This document shows, in pieces, positions 33,808-42,653 of a stretch of DNA of 64,000 bases (position 1 is its first letter; each line of letters opens with the position of its first letter). Made by a program: the position numbers and the translations under genes. The stretch is taken from assembly GCF_000565015.1 (NCBI RefSeq), contig NZ_JDFF01000004.1:1-64000 (forward strand), given 5' to 3'. Below the pieces are notes generated by a model. That model worked only from the letters and a program-made list of their open reading frames with translations. It made no database searches and had not been told where the DNA came from. Source of the DNA: Porphyromonas catoniae ATCC 51270. GTDB taxonomy: Bacteria > Bacteroidota > Bacteroidia > Bacteroidales > Porphyromonadaceae.

Positions 33808-34212
33808 AATACCGCCTCTGCTCCCAGCCTCTGCGCCGAAATACCTCGATGGATCTCCCCTCTGATGAGTTACTCTCACCCCTCGGCTCCACTAGAGGAA
33901 CATCCGCCAAAGCCCTATCCATCCACTCCTTCCCCCTCCACGCCGTAGAGCAAACGCCCCAGACAACATCCCTTCACACGCCATGGCGGATAATCGGGAG
34001 TAATCATGCAGGAGAGGCGAAACAAGGGATAACAAGGGTGTGACAAAAAGCACCACTCCCCATTATGGAGGAGTGGTTAGCTGAAAGGGAGAGACCCTTC
34101 TGCCTCAAAAAAGAAAAGGGTATTACCGAACCACGAGGACGAGAGGAGGCTATACACGAGTGAGGGTATAGCGTCTCGGGGAGGGGGTGATTACAGATTA
34201 GGCTGGGCGTCG
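33808..34212. other. Intergenic region with a minus-strand terminator, no recognised gene
   Basis: The only structure I see is the hairpin ACCACTCC (34052-34059) / GGAGTGGT (34070-34077), followed on the minus strand by GCTTTTTG. It is a likely terminator of the gene ending at 34213. Short ORFs here show no coding support. Confidence 0.55.
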
Positions 34213-35151
34213 CTAATGGTCGCCGTACTGATGTTGCATACGACGAGCATCCTCCTCGGTGATGCGTGGCTTAGGCGTTGGTACGGGAGCTGCCCCATCC
34301 TGCTTATGCACCTCGAGGCGGTAGCCCCCCACGAAGTCGTTCTTTACGGCACTGACGAGGATTGAGTGTGCGATCGGTTGCCCCCCCGTCGTCTGCATGT
34401 AGGAGATCAGGTAGCGACCACCCTGTGTGGCAGGCTGAATCTTTAAGGAAGAGACCCACGTAGGATCAAAGTCCACGTTGTCAATGAGTACATCGTAGTA
34501 ACCATCGTCCATGTCCCCAGACTCACTACGCTCGTGGTGCAGGCCAATGGTGGTGAGCGTACAATACCTCTCCCGAAGCCCCGAGAGGATTGCCCCAAGG
34601 TCTTTGCTCATCGAGAGGTAAGCCGATAGATAGAGCCGATAGAAGGAGAGGATGAATGCCTGCTCCGAGCTATTATCAACACTCGTGGCTTGGGCAAGTG
34701 GGTTCTCTCTCAGATGCTCCCCATACGCATCACCATGCCAAGCTGGGGTGATGAAGTCAATCAGATACCGCCCTCCGACAGTCGTCACATGTAGGGGGAT
34801 GCGCACCTGCTCTGCGGGTTCGCCCAGAGAGACTTCGTACCAGCCATCCTTGAGCTGTCTAGCACGGAAGGTCTTCTCCAAGCCTGCGCGTGCATCCTGC
34901 ATCCTAAGGAGTGGATCGGCATCCGTTGCAGCGACGAGGCGGTAGACCTTCTCGTGTGCCTCCTGGGTTAGAGCAGTGGCGACAAGCGAATCCCTCTGAT
35001 CTTGCTCAAACATCCGGTCTATGGAACGGATATACTGCGTATAGAAGCGTTGCAGGAAGGGGATGGGGCTGTTCTTCTGCGCATACATCTTAGTCGTCTG
35101 CCCAAGGGCAAGGGCTACGATAAACAAGAGGATATACTTTTTCATCTTCAC
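34213..35151 (-). CDS. Secreted protein with two DUF3828-like halves
   Basis: The 312-residue protein has a signal peptide (YILLFIVALALGQTTKMYAQ) and two similar halves, each starting with a helix pair: PFLQRFYTQYIRSID (about residue 30) and AFILSFYRLYLSAYLSM (about residue 165). Each half then has the pattern GWYEVSLGEP / GYYDVLIDNVDFD and GGRYLIDF / GGRYLISYM. This looks like an internal duplication of a DUF3828-type fold. It is probably periplasmic; function unknown. It has its own promoter and terminator. Confidence 0.75.
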   Translation of the reverse strand: MKMKKYILLFIVALALGQTTKMYAQKNSPIPFLQRFYTQYIRSIDRMFEQDQRDSLVATALTQEAHEKVYRLVAATDADPLLRMQDARAGLEKTFRARQLKDGWYEVSLGEPAEQVRIPLHVTTVGGRYLIDFITPAWHGDAYGEHLRENPLAQATSVDNSSEQAFILSFYRLYLSAYLSMSKDLGAILSGLRERYCTLTTIGLHHERSESGDMDDGYYDVLIDNVDFDPTWVSSLKIQPATQGGRYLISYMQTTGGQPIAHSILVSAVKNDFVGGYRLEVHKQDGAAPVPTPKPRITEEDARRMQHQYGDH

Positions 35152-35184
35152 AGCTAAGCATTAAAGGGTGAAACAAACCATAGA

Positions 35185-35192
35185 CAAATGTA
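35185..35192 (-). promoter_or_regulatory. -7 box of the two-repeat secreted protein
   Basis: TACATTTG on the minus strand lies 33 bp upstream of the ATG at 35151. Confidence 0.55.
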
Positions 35193-35313
35193 CTAAAACC
35201 TGATGGACACACTCTTACCATCCCTTTACACATCTCCCCAAGGTATGCAGGCTCCTCCATGCTCAAACCTTTTTACCTCCTCTTATGAAGGCCTAAACAG
35301 GTGACGTATCTAG

Positions 35314-35395
35314 CCCTTGCATGGGTCATTCAGTTACCCTTGCAAGGGTTGGAAACCCAACTCATGCTAGGGTCAGCACGAAACCCTTGCATGGG
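35314..35395. repeat. Family B palindrome array, copy 3 (4 units)
   Basis: Units CCCTTGCATGGG, CCCTTGCAAGGG, CTCATGCTAGGG and CCCTTGCATGGG are centred at 35319, 35342, 35366 and 35389 (steps of 23, 24 and 23 bp). The array lies between divergent genes. Confidence 0.85.
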
Positions 35396-35513
35396 TTCTC
35401 CAGCACCCCATCAGAGGGGTTATCAACAGCCCAACTACGGTCACGCCTCTCTGACCACCATAGGCTACACATCAATGGCATGATGCTTAGGTAATTATAT
35501 GCAATAGATTTTG

Positions 35514-35521
35514 TATCTTTG
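35514..35521 (+). promoter_or_regulatory. Promoter of the outer-membrane barrel gene
   Basis: TATCTTTG gives a 5' leader of about 210 nt before the ATG at 35740. The leader includes a 61-codon frame with no similarity I recognise; I treat it as untranslated. Confidence 0.6.
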
Positions 35522-35739
35522 TGAATATAAAGATTGCCCACTCCCCTTCACATACACTAAGCAGGGAAATCTGTGAGAAGCTCCTCGGATATACTCAAAG
35601 GCAATCCAAGGAAGCGAACAAAACCCATTCCCTGTTTTTTATACAAGGAGAATTAGGTACAAACAAAATATCGTATAGCTCGCTAGAGACACTGATTTCT
35701 CCCTAGAGGAGCCATGGTAAATAGACTACAATTAACTCA

Positions 35740-38184
35740 ATGATTATGAAGAAATTATCTCTCATCTTAGGTACAGCCCTTGTGGTGGGTCTAGGCAACA
35801 TCGCACATGCACAGGTGCAAGATGTTAGCTTCACAGCCTCTCCAGTTGTAGGGTACACACATTGGGACAGCAAGCTCAAGCTCGGCGATGCCCCCTTCTG
35901 GGGTGTACGTGCAGGCTTTGGCTTCGGTCCACTCTTCGAAGTACGAGGGCTCTATGAGCGTAGCTTTGACCTCAAGGGTAAAGGCACTGCTGGCCCTGAC
36001 TGGCTAGCCAAGTGGCTCGATAAGCTCGAGGATGCTAACGCTGAGATCGAACGCTATGGTGGTGAGCTGAAGCTCAACCTTTGGTCAAACGCTATCGTTA
36101 CCCCTTACCTCACCGCAGGCGGGGGTATTATGAAGTTCACCTACACAGGTACACCACAACCAGGGCTTCCCAGTGACTACAAGGAGGAGCAGATCTATGG
36201 GGCTGGTGGTCTAGGTGTGAAGTTCAACCTCGGACAGCGTGTTGCACTCTCACTTGAAGGACGAGACTTGATGTTTAACGTCAATCCTAATAACCGCTTC
36301 CTCGCCTCTGCAACAGATGGCAACAAGCTCCTTCATAACTGGACAGGGCAAGCCTCTCTGGATCTTTACTTCGGAGGCTCGGCCTCTCGCCCCGCAGATG
36401 CCGTATCCCGTGCCTACAAGAATATGTACACTGGGGGCTTCCGTGGTCTAAAGTTCGCCATCGAGCCAGGCGTAGCCTATGTGGACTTTGCTAATAGCAC
36501 AGGCTTCAGTGACCAGTGGTTCTACGGAGGATCAGCTGGGGTGGATCTCTCCTCAGTCTTTGGTATCCGCGGCTTCTACTACATCGCAACAGAGAAGCCC
36601 AACAAACTTAGCTTCGATACCAATCGTGAGCTATCCATGTATGGGGGGAACTTCATCGCTCGCCTCAACATGCCTCTTGGCCTCACCCCTTACCTCAACC
36701 TAGGGGCTGGGTACCTCGATGCTAGTAAGCGCTACGTAGGTTCAGGGAATGGTGTCGATCCAAAGAGCGGTCTCTTCCTCTTCGGAGGTGCAGGCCTCGA
36801 GATCCCACTCCACCGTTATGTAGCTCTACACGGTAACGTGAATGCTATGCTGACCCAGCGTGGGAACCCCGACATTACCAATGTCACCAACCCAGAGCAA
36901 GTGAAGGTAAGCACCTTCTATCAGGCAGGGCTCCGCTTCAACATTGGTCACAGTGCCCACAACGGACGAGAGCTATACGAAAACTACAGTTCCAACAATG
37001 CTGCCACTGCCGTAGCTATAGCCAACGAAGCTAACCTACGTGAGCTAAACGAGCTTCGTGCCTCTTATGACGCTCGCATCAAGAAGCTCAATCAGGAGCT
37101 TGCCGATGCTGTCTCTCGTCGGGATACCATCACCATTACTCGTGTCCTCAGAGAGAAGGAGGATGTGAATACCCGCATCAGTACGGTAGACCACCAGACC
37201 ACTCAGCTCGCAGTCGAGGCTCCTAAGCAAGTAGCCGTTGCTACCCCTATCCAAGCCCCTGCGACGACCTCTGGTGCCAAGACGGTGACACTTACCACTA
37301 GCCAGTTCGAGCAACTCGTACGCCGTGTCATCGCTGATGTCAACAAGGAGAACGCCTCTCCCCTCGGTGTAGCAGACGTTACCTCCAGCAGCCTCTCAGA
37401 CCTAGATAAGATCCTTCTCTTGAACGCTCTCTATCAGGGTCAGCAAAGATTCGGTGGCTATCCTATCCAGCCCCTTCAGGCACAGCCCATCCAACAGGTT
37501 GCACAACCTCAGCAGCCTGCTCAAGTATCCACCCAGACCGCAGCACCAGAGGATGCAACGAAGGTAGATGCTAACATTGCGCTCATCAAGCGACTAGATC
37601 AAGTCATCGACCGACTAGATGCTATCAGCACAGGCCAAGCAAAGGCTACTAGCGCCTCCAATGCAGCTGCTAACCAAGTTGCACAAGCCCTCGTGACGAA
37701 CAGCAACCGCGATCGTCAGACCATCATCGTAGCAGACCGCAACGACGAAGGAACGGTATATGCTAAGGAAGTACCTGTACGCAAGTCTTCTCACCTCGAG
37801 TTGAATCGTGCGGCTGTCTTTGTAGCACCAAACTTCGGTGATCAGTTTGCTCTGAACCTAGGTCTACGTGGCTACATCCAAATCGCAAACACGCAGTTTG
37901 ACATCGTCCCTGACGTGTACTTCGGTCTAGGTAGCGGTACGAACTTCGGCATCAATGCCAATGTCCACTACAACCTCCCCACCCTATTGGAGGGAGCTAT
38001 CAACCCCTACCTCGGTATTGGTCTTGGCTATAACAAGGTCGGCGATCTTGGTCGCTTCGTGCCTAACTATGTCCTAGGGACGATGCTTAACAAGGTACTG
38101 GGCGGTCACCTCTTCGTTGATTATACGATCCGTGGGGCGTTCCGCAACAACCAGATTGCCGTTGGCTATCGCTTTAACTTCTAG
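35740..38184 (+). CDS. Large outer-membrane protein with three barrel-like segments and a coiled-coil/Q-rich linker
   Basis: The 814-residue protein has a signal peptide (KKLSLILGTALVVGLGNIAHA). The first barrel-like segment covers about residues 28-215 and the second about 228-405. They look related (GPLFEVRGLYERS vs SSVFGIRGFYYI; YGGELKLNLWSNAIVTPYL vs YGGNFIARLNMPLGLTPYL). A charged, probably coiled-coil segment follows (about 420-475, RELNELRASYDARIKKLNQE), then a Q/A-rich linker (KTVTLTTSQFEQLVRRV ... PIQPLQAQPIQQ). A third barrel-like segment runs from about 690 to the end (NYVLGTMLNKVLGG ... GYRFNF), closing with the C-terminal Phe expected of outer-membrane proteins. An OmpA-family gene follows 23 bp later. 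Function unknown; probably a structural or adhesive surface protein. ATG 35746 is an alternative start. Confidence 0.78.
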   Translation: MIMKKLSLILGTALVVGLGNIAHAQVQDVSFTASPVVGYTHWDSKLKLGDAPFWGVRAGFGFGPLFEVRGLYERSFDLKGKGTAGPDWLAKWLDKLEDANAEIERYGGELKLNLWSNAIVTPYLTAGGGIMKFTYTGTPQPGLPSDYKEEQIYGAGGLGVKFNLGQRVALSLEGRDLMFNVNPNNRFLASATDGNKLLHNWTGQASLDLYFGGSASRPADAVSRAYKNMYTGGFRGLKFAIEPGVAYVDFANSTGFSDQWFYGGSAGVDLSSVFGIRGFYYIATEKPNKLSFDTNRELSMYGGNFIARLNMPLGLTPYLNLGAGYLDASKRYVGSGNGVDPKSGLFLFGGAGLEIPLHRYVALHGNVNAMLTQRGNPDITNVTNPEQVKVSTFYQAGLRFNIGHSAHNGRELYENYSSNNAATAVAIANEANLRELNELRASYDARIKKLNQELADAVSRRDTITITRVLREKEDVNTRISTVDHQTTQLAVEAPKQVAVATPIQAPATTSGAKTVTLTTSQFEQLVRRVIADVNKENASPLGVADVTSSSLSDLDKILLLNALYQGQQRFGGYPIQPLQAQPIQQVAQPQQPAQVSTQTAAPEDATKVDANIALIKRLDQVIDRLDAISTGQAKATSASNAAANQVAQALVTNSNRDRQTIIVADRNDEGTVYAKEVPVRKSSHLELNRAAVFVAPNFGDQFALNLGLRGYIQIANTQFDIVPDVYFGLGSGTNFGINANVHYNLPTLLEGAINPYLGIGLGYNKVGDLGRFVPNYVLGTMLNKVLGGHLFVDYTIRGAFRNNQIAVGYRFNF

Positions 38185-38207
38185 TTCATCCTTAGTCTCT
38201 AGCCAAG

Positions 38208-39401
38208 ATGAATATGAAGTCCCTCCTGCTTTGCTTAGGACTTTGCTCCACACTCAGCGTAGGTAGTGCCTCTGGCACTACCCTCGCTCGTGAGAGCAAT
38301 CAACTAGCAAAGCCCGACACGCTGATTACGCTGACGGAGGACGAACTCGTGGCAGGGCTACGTGCCATCGCTGAGGCTTATCGTGCTAAAGCTGCCCCAA
38401 GGAAGCAGAGCGAACTGACAGCAGAGCATCTTCGCATCCTGAAGTTTCAGATGCTGCTGAATGCCCTTGGCTTAGGCGCAGTCCCTCCTCAGGCTCAGCC
38501 TCTACAGCTACAGCAGGCTCCACAGCCCCATGTCTATAATCCTTCGTTACAGCCGACTCATAGTCTGCCACAGCAGATCTATAGCCTGCCAGAGCGTCAT
38601 ATCTATAGTCAGCCACAGCCCTACCCCGTCTATCCTCAGGGCTACTTACAGCAGCCCCAGGTAAGGGAGAGCCAAGACACCCGACTGGATCGTCTGGAGC
38701 AAATGCTCCTGCTCCTACTACAGCAACGCTCGAACGAGCCTCGTATCGCTACGGTGCTCCCTGCTCGCAACTCAGGGACAAAGACGGTGATACGTGAGAC
38801 GGTTGCCCCCAAGCATGAGACTCAGGTCGTACATAATCGAGCAACAGACTCCCTCCTTCTAGCCCTACAGCAAGAGCTCGTAGCAATTCGCACAGAGCAG
38901 GAGAAGCTCAATGCAGAGGCAAACCAAGAGGCGAAGGCACAGCCCACGACGGCACCCCAGATCTCTCTACAGCAGCCTGTGGGACAGCTCCCCCAGACGA
39001 TGCCCCTACAGCCTCTGACACCAGCGCAACCTATTGTACGGGTGGACACTGTTGTCGAGGTACGAGAGGTTACGCCCGAGCCAGCCCACTTCAAGCGTCA
39101 GGTTTTCTTTGCTGTTGGGACGAGCAAGCTCTCACCCAAGGCTCGCCTTACGCTCAATGAAGTCTACCGAGCTATGGAGCAAGATCCAGAGATGAAGCTT
39201 TACCTCACAGGTTATGCTTCTGCTGAAGGTAATCCAGAGCGTAATGCACTCCTCTCACTACGCCGTAGCCGTGCCGTCCTGAACTACCTCATCGAATGTG
39301 GCATCGCAGAGTCTAGGCTCTTCAGTGTCGCAGGTGGCGTAGATCACCACACCGAAGAGCGAAACAATGCTCGTCGGGTAGATATAGAGCTACGCCGATA
39401 G
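38208..39401 (+). CDS. OmpA-family protein with Q/P-rich linker
   Basis: The 397-residue protein has a signal peptide (SLLLCLGLCSTLSVGSASG), a helical region, a long Gln/Pro/Tyr-rich linker (about 85-160), a second linker with short repeats (PQISLQQPVGQLPQTMPLQP), and a C-terminal OmpA/Pal peptidoglycan-binding domain (VFFAVGTSKLSPKARLTLNE ... LTGYASAEGNPERNALLSLR ... NNARRVDIEL). The conserved N..LS..R(A/S) pattern that binds diaminopimelate is present. It lies in an operon with the preceding barrel protein and shares its Q-rich style, so the pair may link outer membrane and cell wall. Confidence 0.87.
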   Translation: MNMKSLLLCLGLCSTLSVGSASGTTLARESNQLAKPDTLITLTEDELVAGLRAIAEAYRAKAAPRKQSELTAEHLRILKFQMLLNALGLGAVPPQAQPLQLQQAPQPHVYNPSLQPTHSLPQQIYSLPERHIYSQPQPYPVYPQGYLQQPQVRESQDTRLDRLEQMLLLLLQQRSNEPRIATVLPARNSGTKTVIRETVAPKHETQVVHNRATDSLLLALQQELVAIRTEQEKLNAEANQEAKAQPTTAPQISLQQPVGQLPQTMPLQPLTPAQPIVRVDTVVEVREVTPEPAHFKRQVFFAVGTSKLSPKARLTLNEVYRAMEQDPEMKLYLTGYASAEGNPERNALLSLRRSRAVLNYLIECGIAESRLFSVAGGVDHHTEERNNARRVDIELRR

Positions 39402-39433
39402 TCTTCTACAAGGGGTAAACAGCCCTTTACAAC

Positions 39434-39479
39434 ATCGCCCCCACCTTCCATTTTAGGAAAGGTGGGGGCGATCTTTTTC
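39434..39479 (+). terminator. Intrinsic terminator after the OmpA-family gene
   Basis: ATCGCCCCCACCTT (39434-39447) pairs with AAGGTGGGGGCGAT (39459-39472), followed by CTTTTT. Confidence 0.88.
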
Positions 39480-39538
39480 ATCCCTATATAATCTCCTATA
39501 AGTCAAAGAATTACAGAGTCACAAAAATTACCCTCAAC

Positions 39539-39645
39539 GAGTTGCCATAAGTCGCCATCACGAGTTACCATAACTCGTTTCAGAGACTTACCATAACTCA
39601 CTAAAACGAGTTACCACAACTATTTTTAATGAGTTATGGTAACTC
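39539..39645. repeat. Family A palindrome array, copy 2 (5 units, fifth reversed)
   Basis: Units start at 39539, 39562, 39585, 39608 and 39631 (exact 23-bp pitch). The first four are GAGTTGCCATAAGTC, GAGTTACCATAACTC, GACTTACCATAACTC and GAGTTACCACAACTA; the fifth, GAGTTATGGTAACTC, is reversed. The array lies between convergent genes (OmpA-family, plus; rpoN, minus). Confidence 0.92.
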
Positions 39646-39730
39646 GTCACACACGCCTCACCAAGGCACGAAATACGCGTATTGTAGAGGGTGAAAGAAG
39701 ACTGATTGGGAAAGTTTGTAGGTATTAGGG

Positions 39731-41194
39731 CTACTTAGCTGGGCGAAGAGCCTTACGCAATCGAGCTACAGGTAGGCGAAGTTGCTCTCGATATTTGGCA
39801 ACCGTACGGCGAGCAATGGGGTAACCACGCTCAGCAAGAAGCTCTGTCAGGCGTTCGTCTGAATAGGGAGCTCGTTTATCTTCACCTTCGATGAGTTCGG
39901 ATAAGGCCTTCTTAATCTCTCGGGTTGAGATGCTTTCACCCTCATCATTGAGCATACCCTCACCAAAGAAGAACTTGAGCATATACACACCAAAGTCCGT
40001 CTGCACAGACTTGCTATTACTCACACGGGAAATCGTGCTAATATCTAGCCCCGTAGCCTCTGCAATATCCCGAAGAATCATCGGGCGAAGATCCGTGACC
40101 TCACCCGAGAGGAAGAACGCACGCTGATGAGCCACGATCGCCGTCATCGTAGCACGAAGGGTATGCTGACGTTGCGCCAAGGCATCTATGAACCAGCGAG
40201 CCTGCTCAACCTTATGCTTGAGGAACGTCATCGCCTCACGGCTCTGTCGATTTTCCTTAGCCTTGGCCTTATTCTCCTCCAGCATCAATAGGTACGTGGG
40301 GCTCAGACGTAGGGCTGGCAGGTCACGCTCCTCGGCGAGCGAGATCAAGAGCTCTCCCGAGCGCTCAGTGACAATGAAGTCCGGAGTGAAGTGTGCAAAG
40401 CGTGCATCACTATCGTCCCCAAAGCCATTGCCTGGCTTAGGGTTCAGTCGACCGACATAATCATAGAGCTCCGCCAAGCGTTCCTCAGAGACCGAGAGTG
40501 CCACGCATAGCTTATCGAATCGTTTGTTTACGAAGTCGTCATAATGCGCACGCACCATGCGCTCGACCAAAGGCTTTAGCTCGTCTGATGGTAGACGCTC
40601 AATCTGTAAGAGGAGGGCTTCCTGTAAATCATGGGCAGCAATGCCTGCGGGATCCAAGGTTTTGATGAGGCGGATAAGCTCGGTGAGTTCATCAGCAGAG
40701 ACATCAAGCCCCGCCTTGAAGAGCAAGTCATCTTGTAGCTCCTCGACAGAGCGAGTGAGGTAACCATCTTCGTTGATATTCCCGATGATGTAGCGTGCCA
40801 CCTCACGGCGACGATCCGTAAGCGGAGTGACCAGAGAGAGCTGACTCATCAGCTGCTCGTCCAGCGAAGGAGCACCAGAGGCAAAGGGGATTTCTTCCCG
40901 CACCGACTGACGCTCCTGTAGCTCACGGAGCTTGTATTCGGGTATATCATCTTCGCTAGCATACTCCCCCAGCTCCCAGTCTTGGTCGTTGGTATCATTC
41001 TCCCCCTCCTCAGAGGACGTCTCCAGAGTAGGTTGCTCATAGTCCTCCTCCAGTGCTGGGTTCTCCTCCAGCTCATGCTCTATACGACTCGCAAGCTCAA
41101 GCCCTGTGAGCTCGAGGATCTTGATTGCCTGGATCTGTGCCGGCGTGAGCGAAAGCGTCTGCTCTGTCTTCTGCTGCTGGGTGAGCTTGCTCAT
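39731..41194 (-). CDS. rpoN: RNA polymerase sigma-54 factor
   Basis: The 487-residue protein has the Gln-rich region I (QQQKTEQTLSLTPAQIQAIK), an acidic region II, the core-binding region, and the C-terminal DNA-binding part. The RpoN box reads ARRTVAKYR, close to the family consensus ARRTVTKYR. It needs an AAA+ enhancer-binding protein; none is in the window. It is followed after 15 bp by the cobalamin adenosyltransferase, whose gene lies upstream on the minus strand; the two are probably cotranscribed (adenosyltransferase first). Confidence 0.95.
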   Translation of the reverse strand: MSKLTQQQKTEQTLSLTPAQIQAIKILELTGLELASRIEHELEENPALEEDYEQPTLETSSEEGENDTNDQDWELGEYASEDDIPEYKLRELQERQSVREEIPFASGAPSLDEQLMSQLSLVTPLTDRRREVARYIIGNINEDGYLTRSVEELQDDLLFKAGLDVSADELTELIRLIKTLDPAGIAAHDLQEALLLQIERLPSDELKPLVERMVRAHYDDFVNKRFDKLCVALSVSEERLAELYDYVGRLNPKPGNGFGDDSDARFAHFTPDFIVTERSGELLISLAEERDLPALRLSPTYLLMLEENKAKAKENRQSREAMTFLKHKVEQARWFIDALAQRQHTLRATMTAIVAHQRAFFLSGEVTDLRPMILRDIAEATGLDISTISRVSNSKSVQTDFGVYMLKFFFGEGMLNDEGESISTREIKKALSELIEGEDKRAPYSDERLTELLAERGYPIARRTVAKYREQLRLPVARLRKALRPAK

Positions 41195-41209
41195 TGAGGT
41201 TGGGGAGCG

Positions 41210-41785
41210 TTAGTCGTCGTTGTGGTCGTACGTCCAGACTATTTCTTGCCCGTGGATGCGAAGTACCTCCTTTCGTGCCAGAGCGAAGAAATAATCGCTC
41301 AGACGATTCATGAAACGAAGGACGTTGGGCTCTAGGGCAACTTCACTATTCAGCCTATAGATAATCCGCTCTGCTCGTCTACACACCGTGCGACAGACAT
41401 GCGCAGCAGCGGTGATTGCACCACCTGAAGGGAGGATGAAGGCCTTTAGAGGAGGTACCATCCCATCTAGACGGTCAATCTCTCGCTCGATCTTTGCTAC
41501 TGCTCGCTCCGTAACCGCTGTGACCTCATGGATCGCGTCTTGGGTTGTGTCTGTAGCGAGATAACCACCGACAGAGAAGAGCTTGTGCTGAAGCCAGAGT
41601 AGGAACTGCTGATCTGGCACCTCCAAGTCATGAGAGAGCAGGACGCCGACAAACGCATTCAGTTCGTCCACGGTACCGTAGCACTCTAGTCGAAGGTCAT
41701 ACTTCGGTACGCGCTGACCTCCCACAAGGGATGTGCGACCCTTATCGCCACCCTTAGTATAAAGTTTAGACTTCTCTGTATCCAT
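41210..41785 (-). CDS. pduO: Cob(I)alamin adenosyltransferase, PduO type
   Basis: This enzyme (191 aa) transfers the adenosyl group of ATP to cob(I)alamin or cobinamide. The PduO signature is present: KLYTKGGDKGRTSL at the N-terminus (ATP binding), LECYGTVDELNA, FILPSGG, and CRTVCRRAERI with RFMNRLSDYFFALAR at the C-terminus. It gives the cell adenosylcobalamin and fits the cobalamin riboswitch at about 60013-60200, although the two are 18 kb apart. It lies upstream of rpoN and downstream of the MBL-fold gene on the minus strand. Confidence 0.92.
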   Translation of the reverse strand: MDTEKSKLYTKGGDKGRTSLVGGQRVPKYDLRLECYGTVDELNAFVGVLLSHDLEVPDQQFLLWLQHKLFSVGGYLATDTTQDAIHEVTAVTERAVAKIEREIDRLDGMVPPLKAFILPSGGAITAAAHVCRTVCRRAERIIYRLNSEVALEPNVLRFMNRLSDYFFALARKEVLRIHGQEIVWTYDHNDD

Positions 41786-41815
41786 AAGTGTACTGTTTTA
41801 GGAAAGAGGGTAATG

Positions 41816-42625
41816 TCAAGGCTCCAATAGATACATCGGTGAGGCGGTAGTACGTCTCAGGGCTGTAAGCGAAAGGTCCTTACCGACACGGATACCCTCG
41901 GAGAATAGTCGTTGCTCAACGCTTTTCCAGCACAAGTCTGGATGATTGTTGTCCTTACTCAGGTGACAGAGCCACACATTCTTCATCCGAGGATGATAGG
42001 TACGAGCCAATAGCTCGGCAGCCTCTTCATTTGAGAGATGTCCTTGTGGGCTGGCGACACGCTCCTTTAGGAACTCTGGATAGTTCCCACCACGGAGCAT
42101 CTCCCGATCATAGTTAGCCTCGAGCACCACATGACTAGCACGAGCGATATAGTCCTCTATTATGGCTGTAGGATGCCCTATGTCGGTGGCTAGGGTGAAG
42201 CTGAAGTCTCCCTTAGTGATATGGTACCCGACATTCTCCACGCTGTCGTGGGGCACAGGGAAGGCCTCAATGGTGAAGCCTGCAACCTCAAATGGGGTAC
42301 GAAGCGAAATATCTCTACGAGAGGCTCCAATCGGGTCTTGCACAAAGCGGCTCTGAGTAATGCTATTATGCACCAGTGTCGTGGCATATACGGGGAGGTG
42401 ATAGACACCACCAATCACTCCGACCGTACGTATATGATCTGCGTGGTCATGTGTCACGATAGTCCCTCGTATATGTCCGTCATCGAGTGCAATGCCCTCT
42501 GCACGTAGTACCTTGGTGATTGTACGAATGGGGATACCTGCATCAATCAATAATCCCCCCTCGTCATCGCCTAGATAGTAGCAATTCCCACTGCTACCAC
42601 TAGCCAAGCTCATGAACCGTATCAC
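41816..42625 (-). CDS. MBL-fold metallohydrolase, YycJ/WalJ type
   Basis: The 269-residue metallo-beta-lactamase-fold protein begins MIRFMSLASGSSGNCYYLG and carries the metal motif THDHADH, then VPHDS and a later histidine-bearing VWLCHLSKDNNH. It matches the YycJ group, proposed to be exonucleases or RNases acting at the DNA replication/cell-wall interface. There is no signal peptide. It lies 28 bp downstream of the asparaginase gene, so one minus-strand operon (ansA, MBL, pduO, rpoN) is likely. Confidence 0.88.
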   Translation of the reverse strand: MIRFMSLASGSSGNCYYLGDDEGGLLIDAGIPIRTITKVLRAEGIALDDGHIRGTIVTHDHADHIRTVGVIGGVYHLPVYATTLVHNSITQSRFVQDPIGASRRDISLRTPFEVAGFTIEAFPVPHDSVENVGYHITKGDFSFTLATDIGHPTAIIEDYIARASHVVLEANYDREMLRGGNYPEFLKERVASPQGHLSNEEAAELLARTYHPRMKNVWLCHLSKDNNHPDLCWKSVEQRLFSEGIRVGKDLSLTALRRTTASPMYLLEP

Positions 42626-42653
42626 GCCTTACCTCCTACTTGTTGTTTGTCTC

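Noticed and set aside
33849-34043. 64-aa plus-strand ORF
   Set aside because: Proline/serine-rich chance frame with no promoter or similarity.
35521-35706. 61-aa ORF in the leader of the outer-membrane barrel gene
   Set aside because: It starts at a GTG on the -7 box itself and shows no recognisable protein; it is treated as 5' untranslated region.
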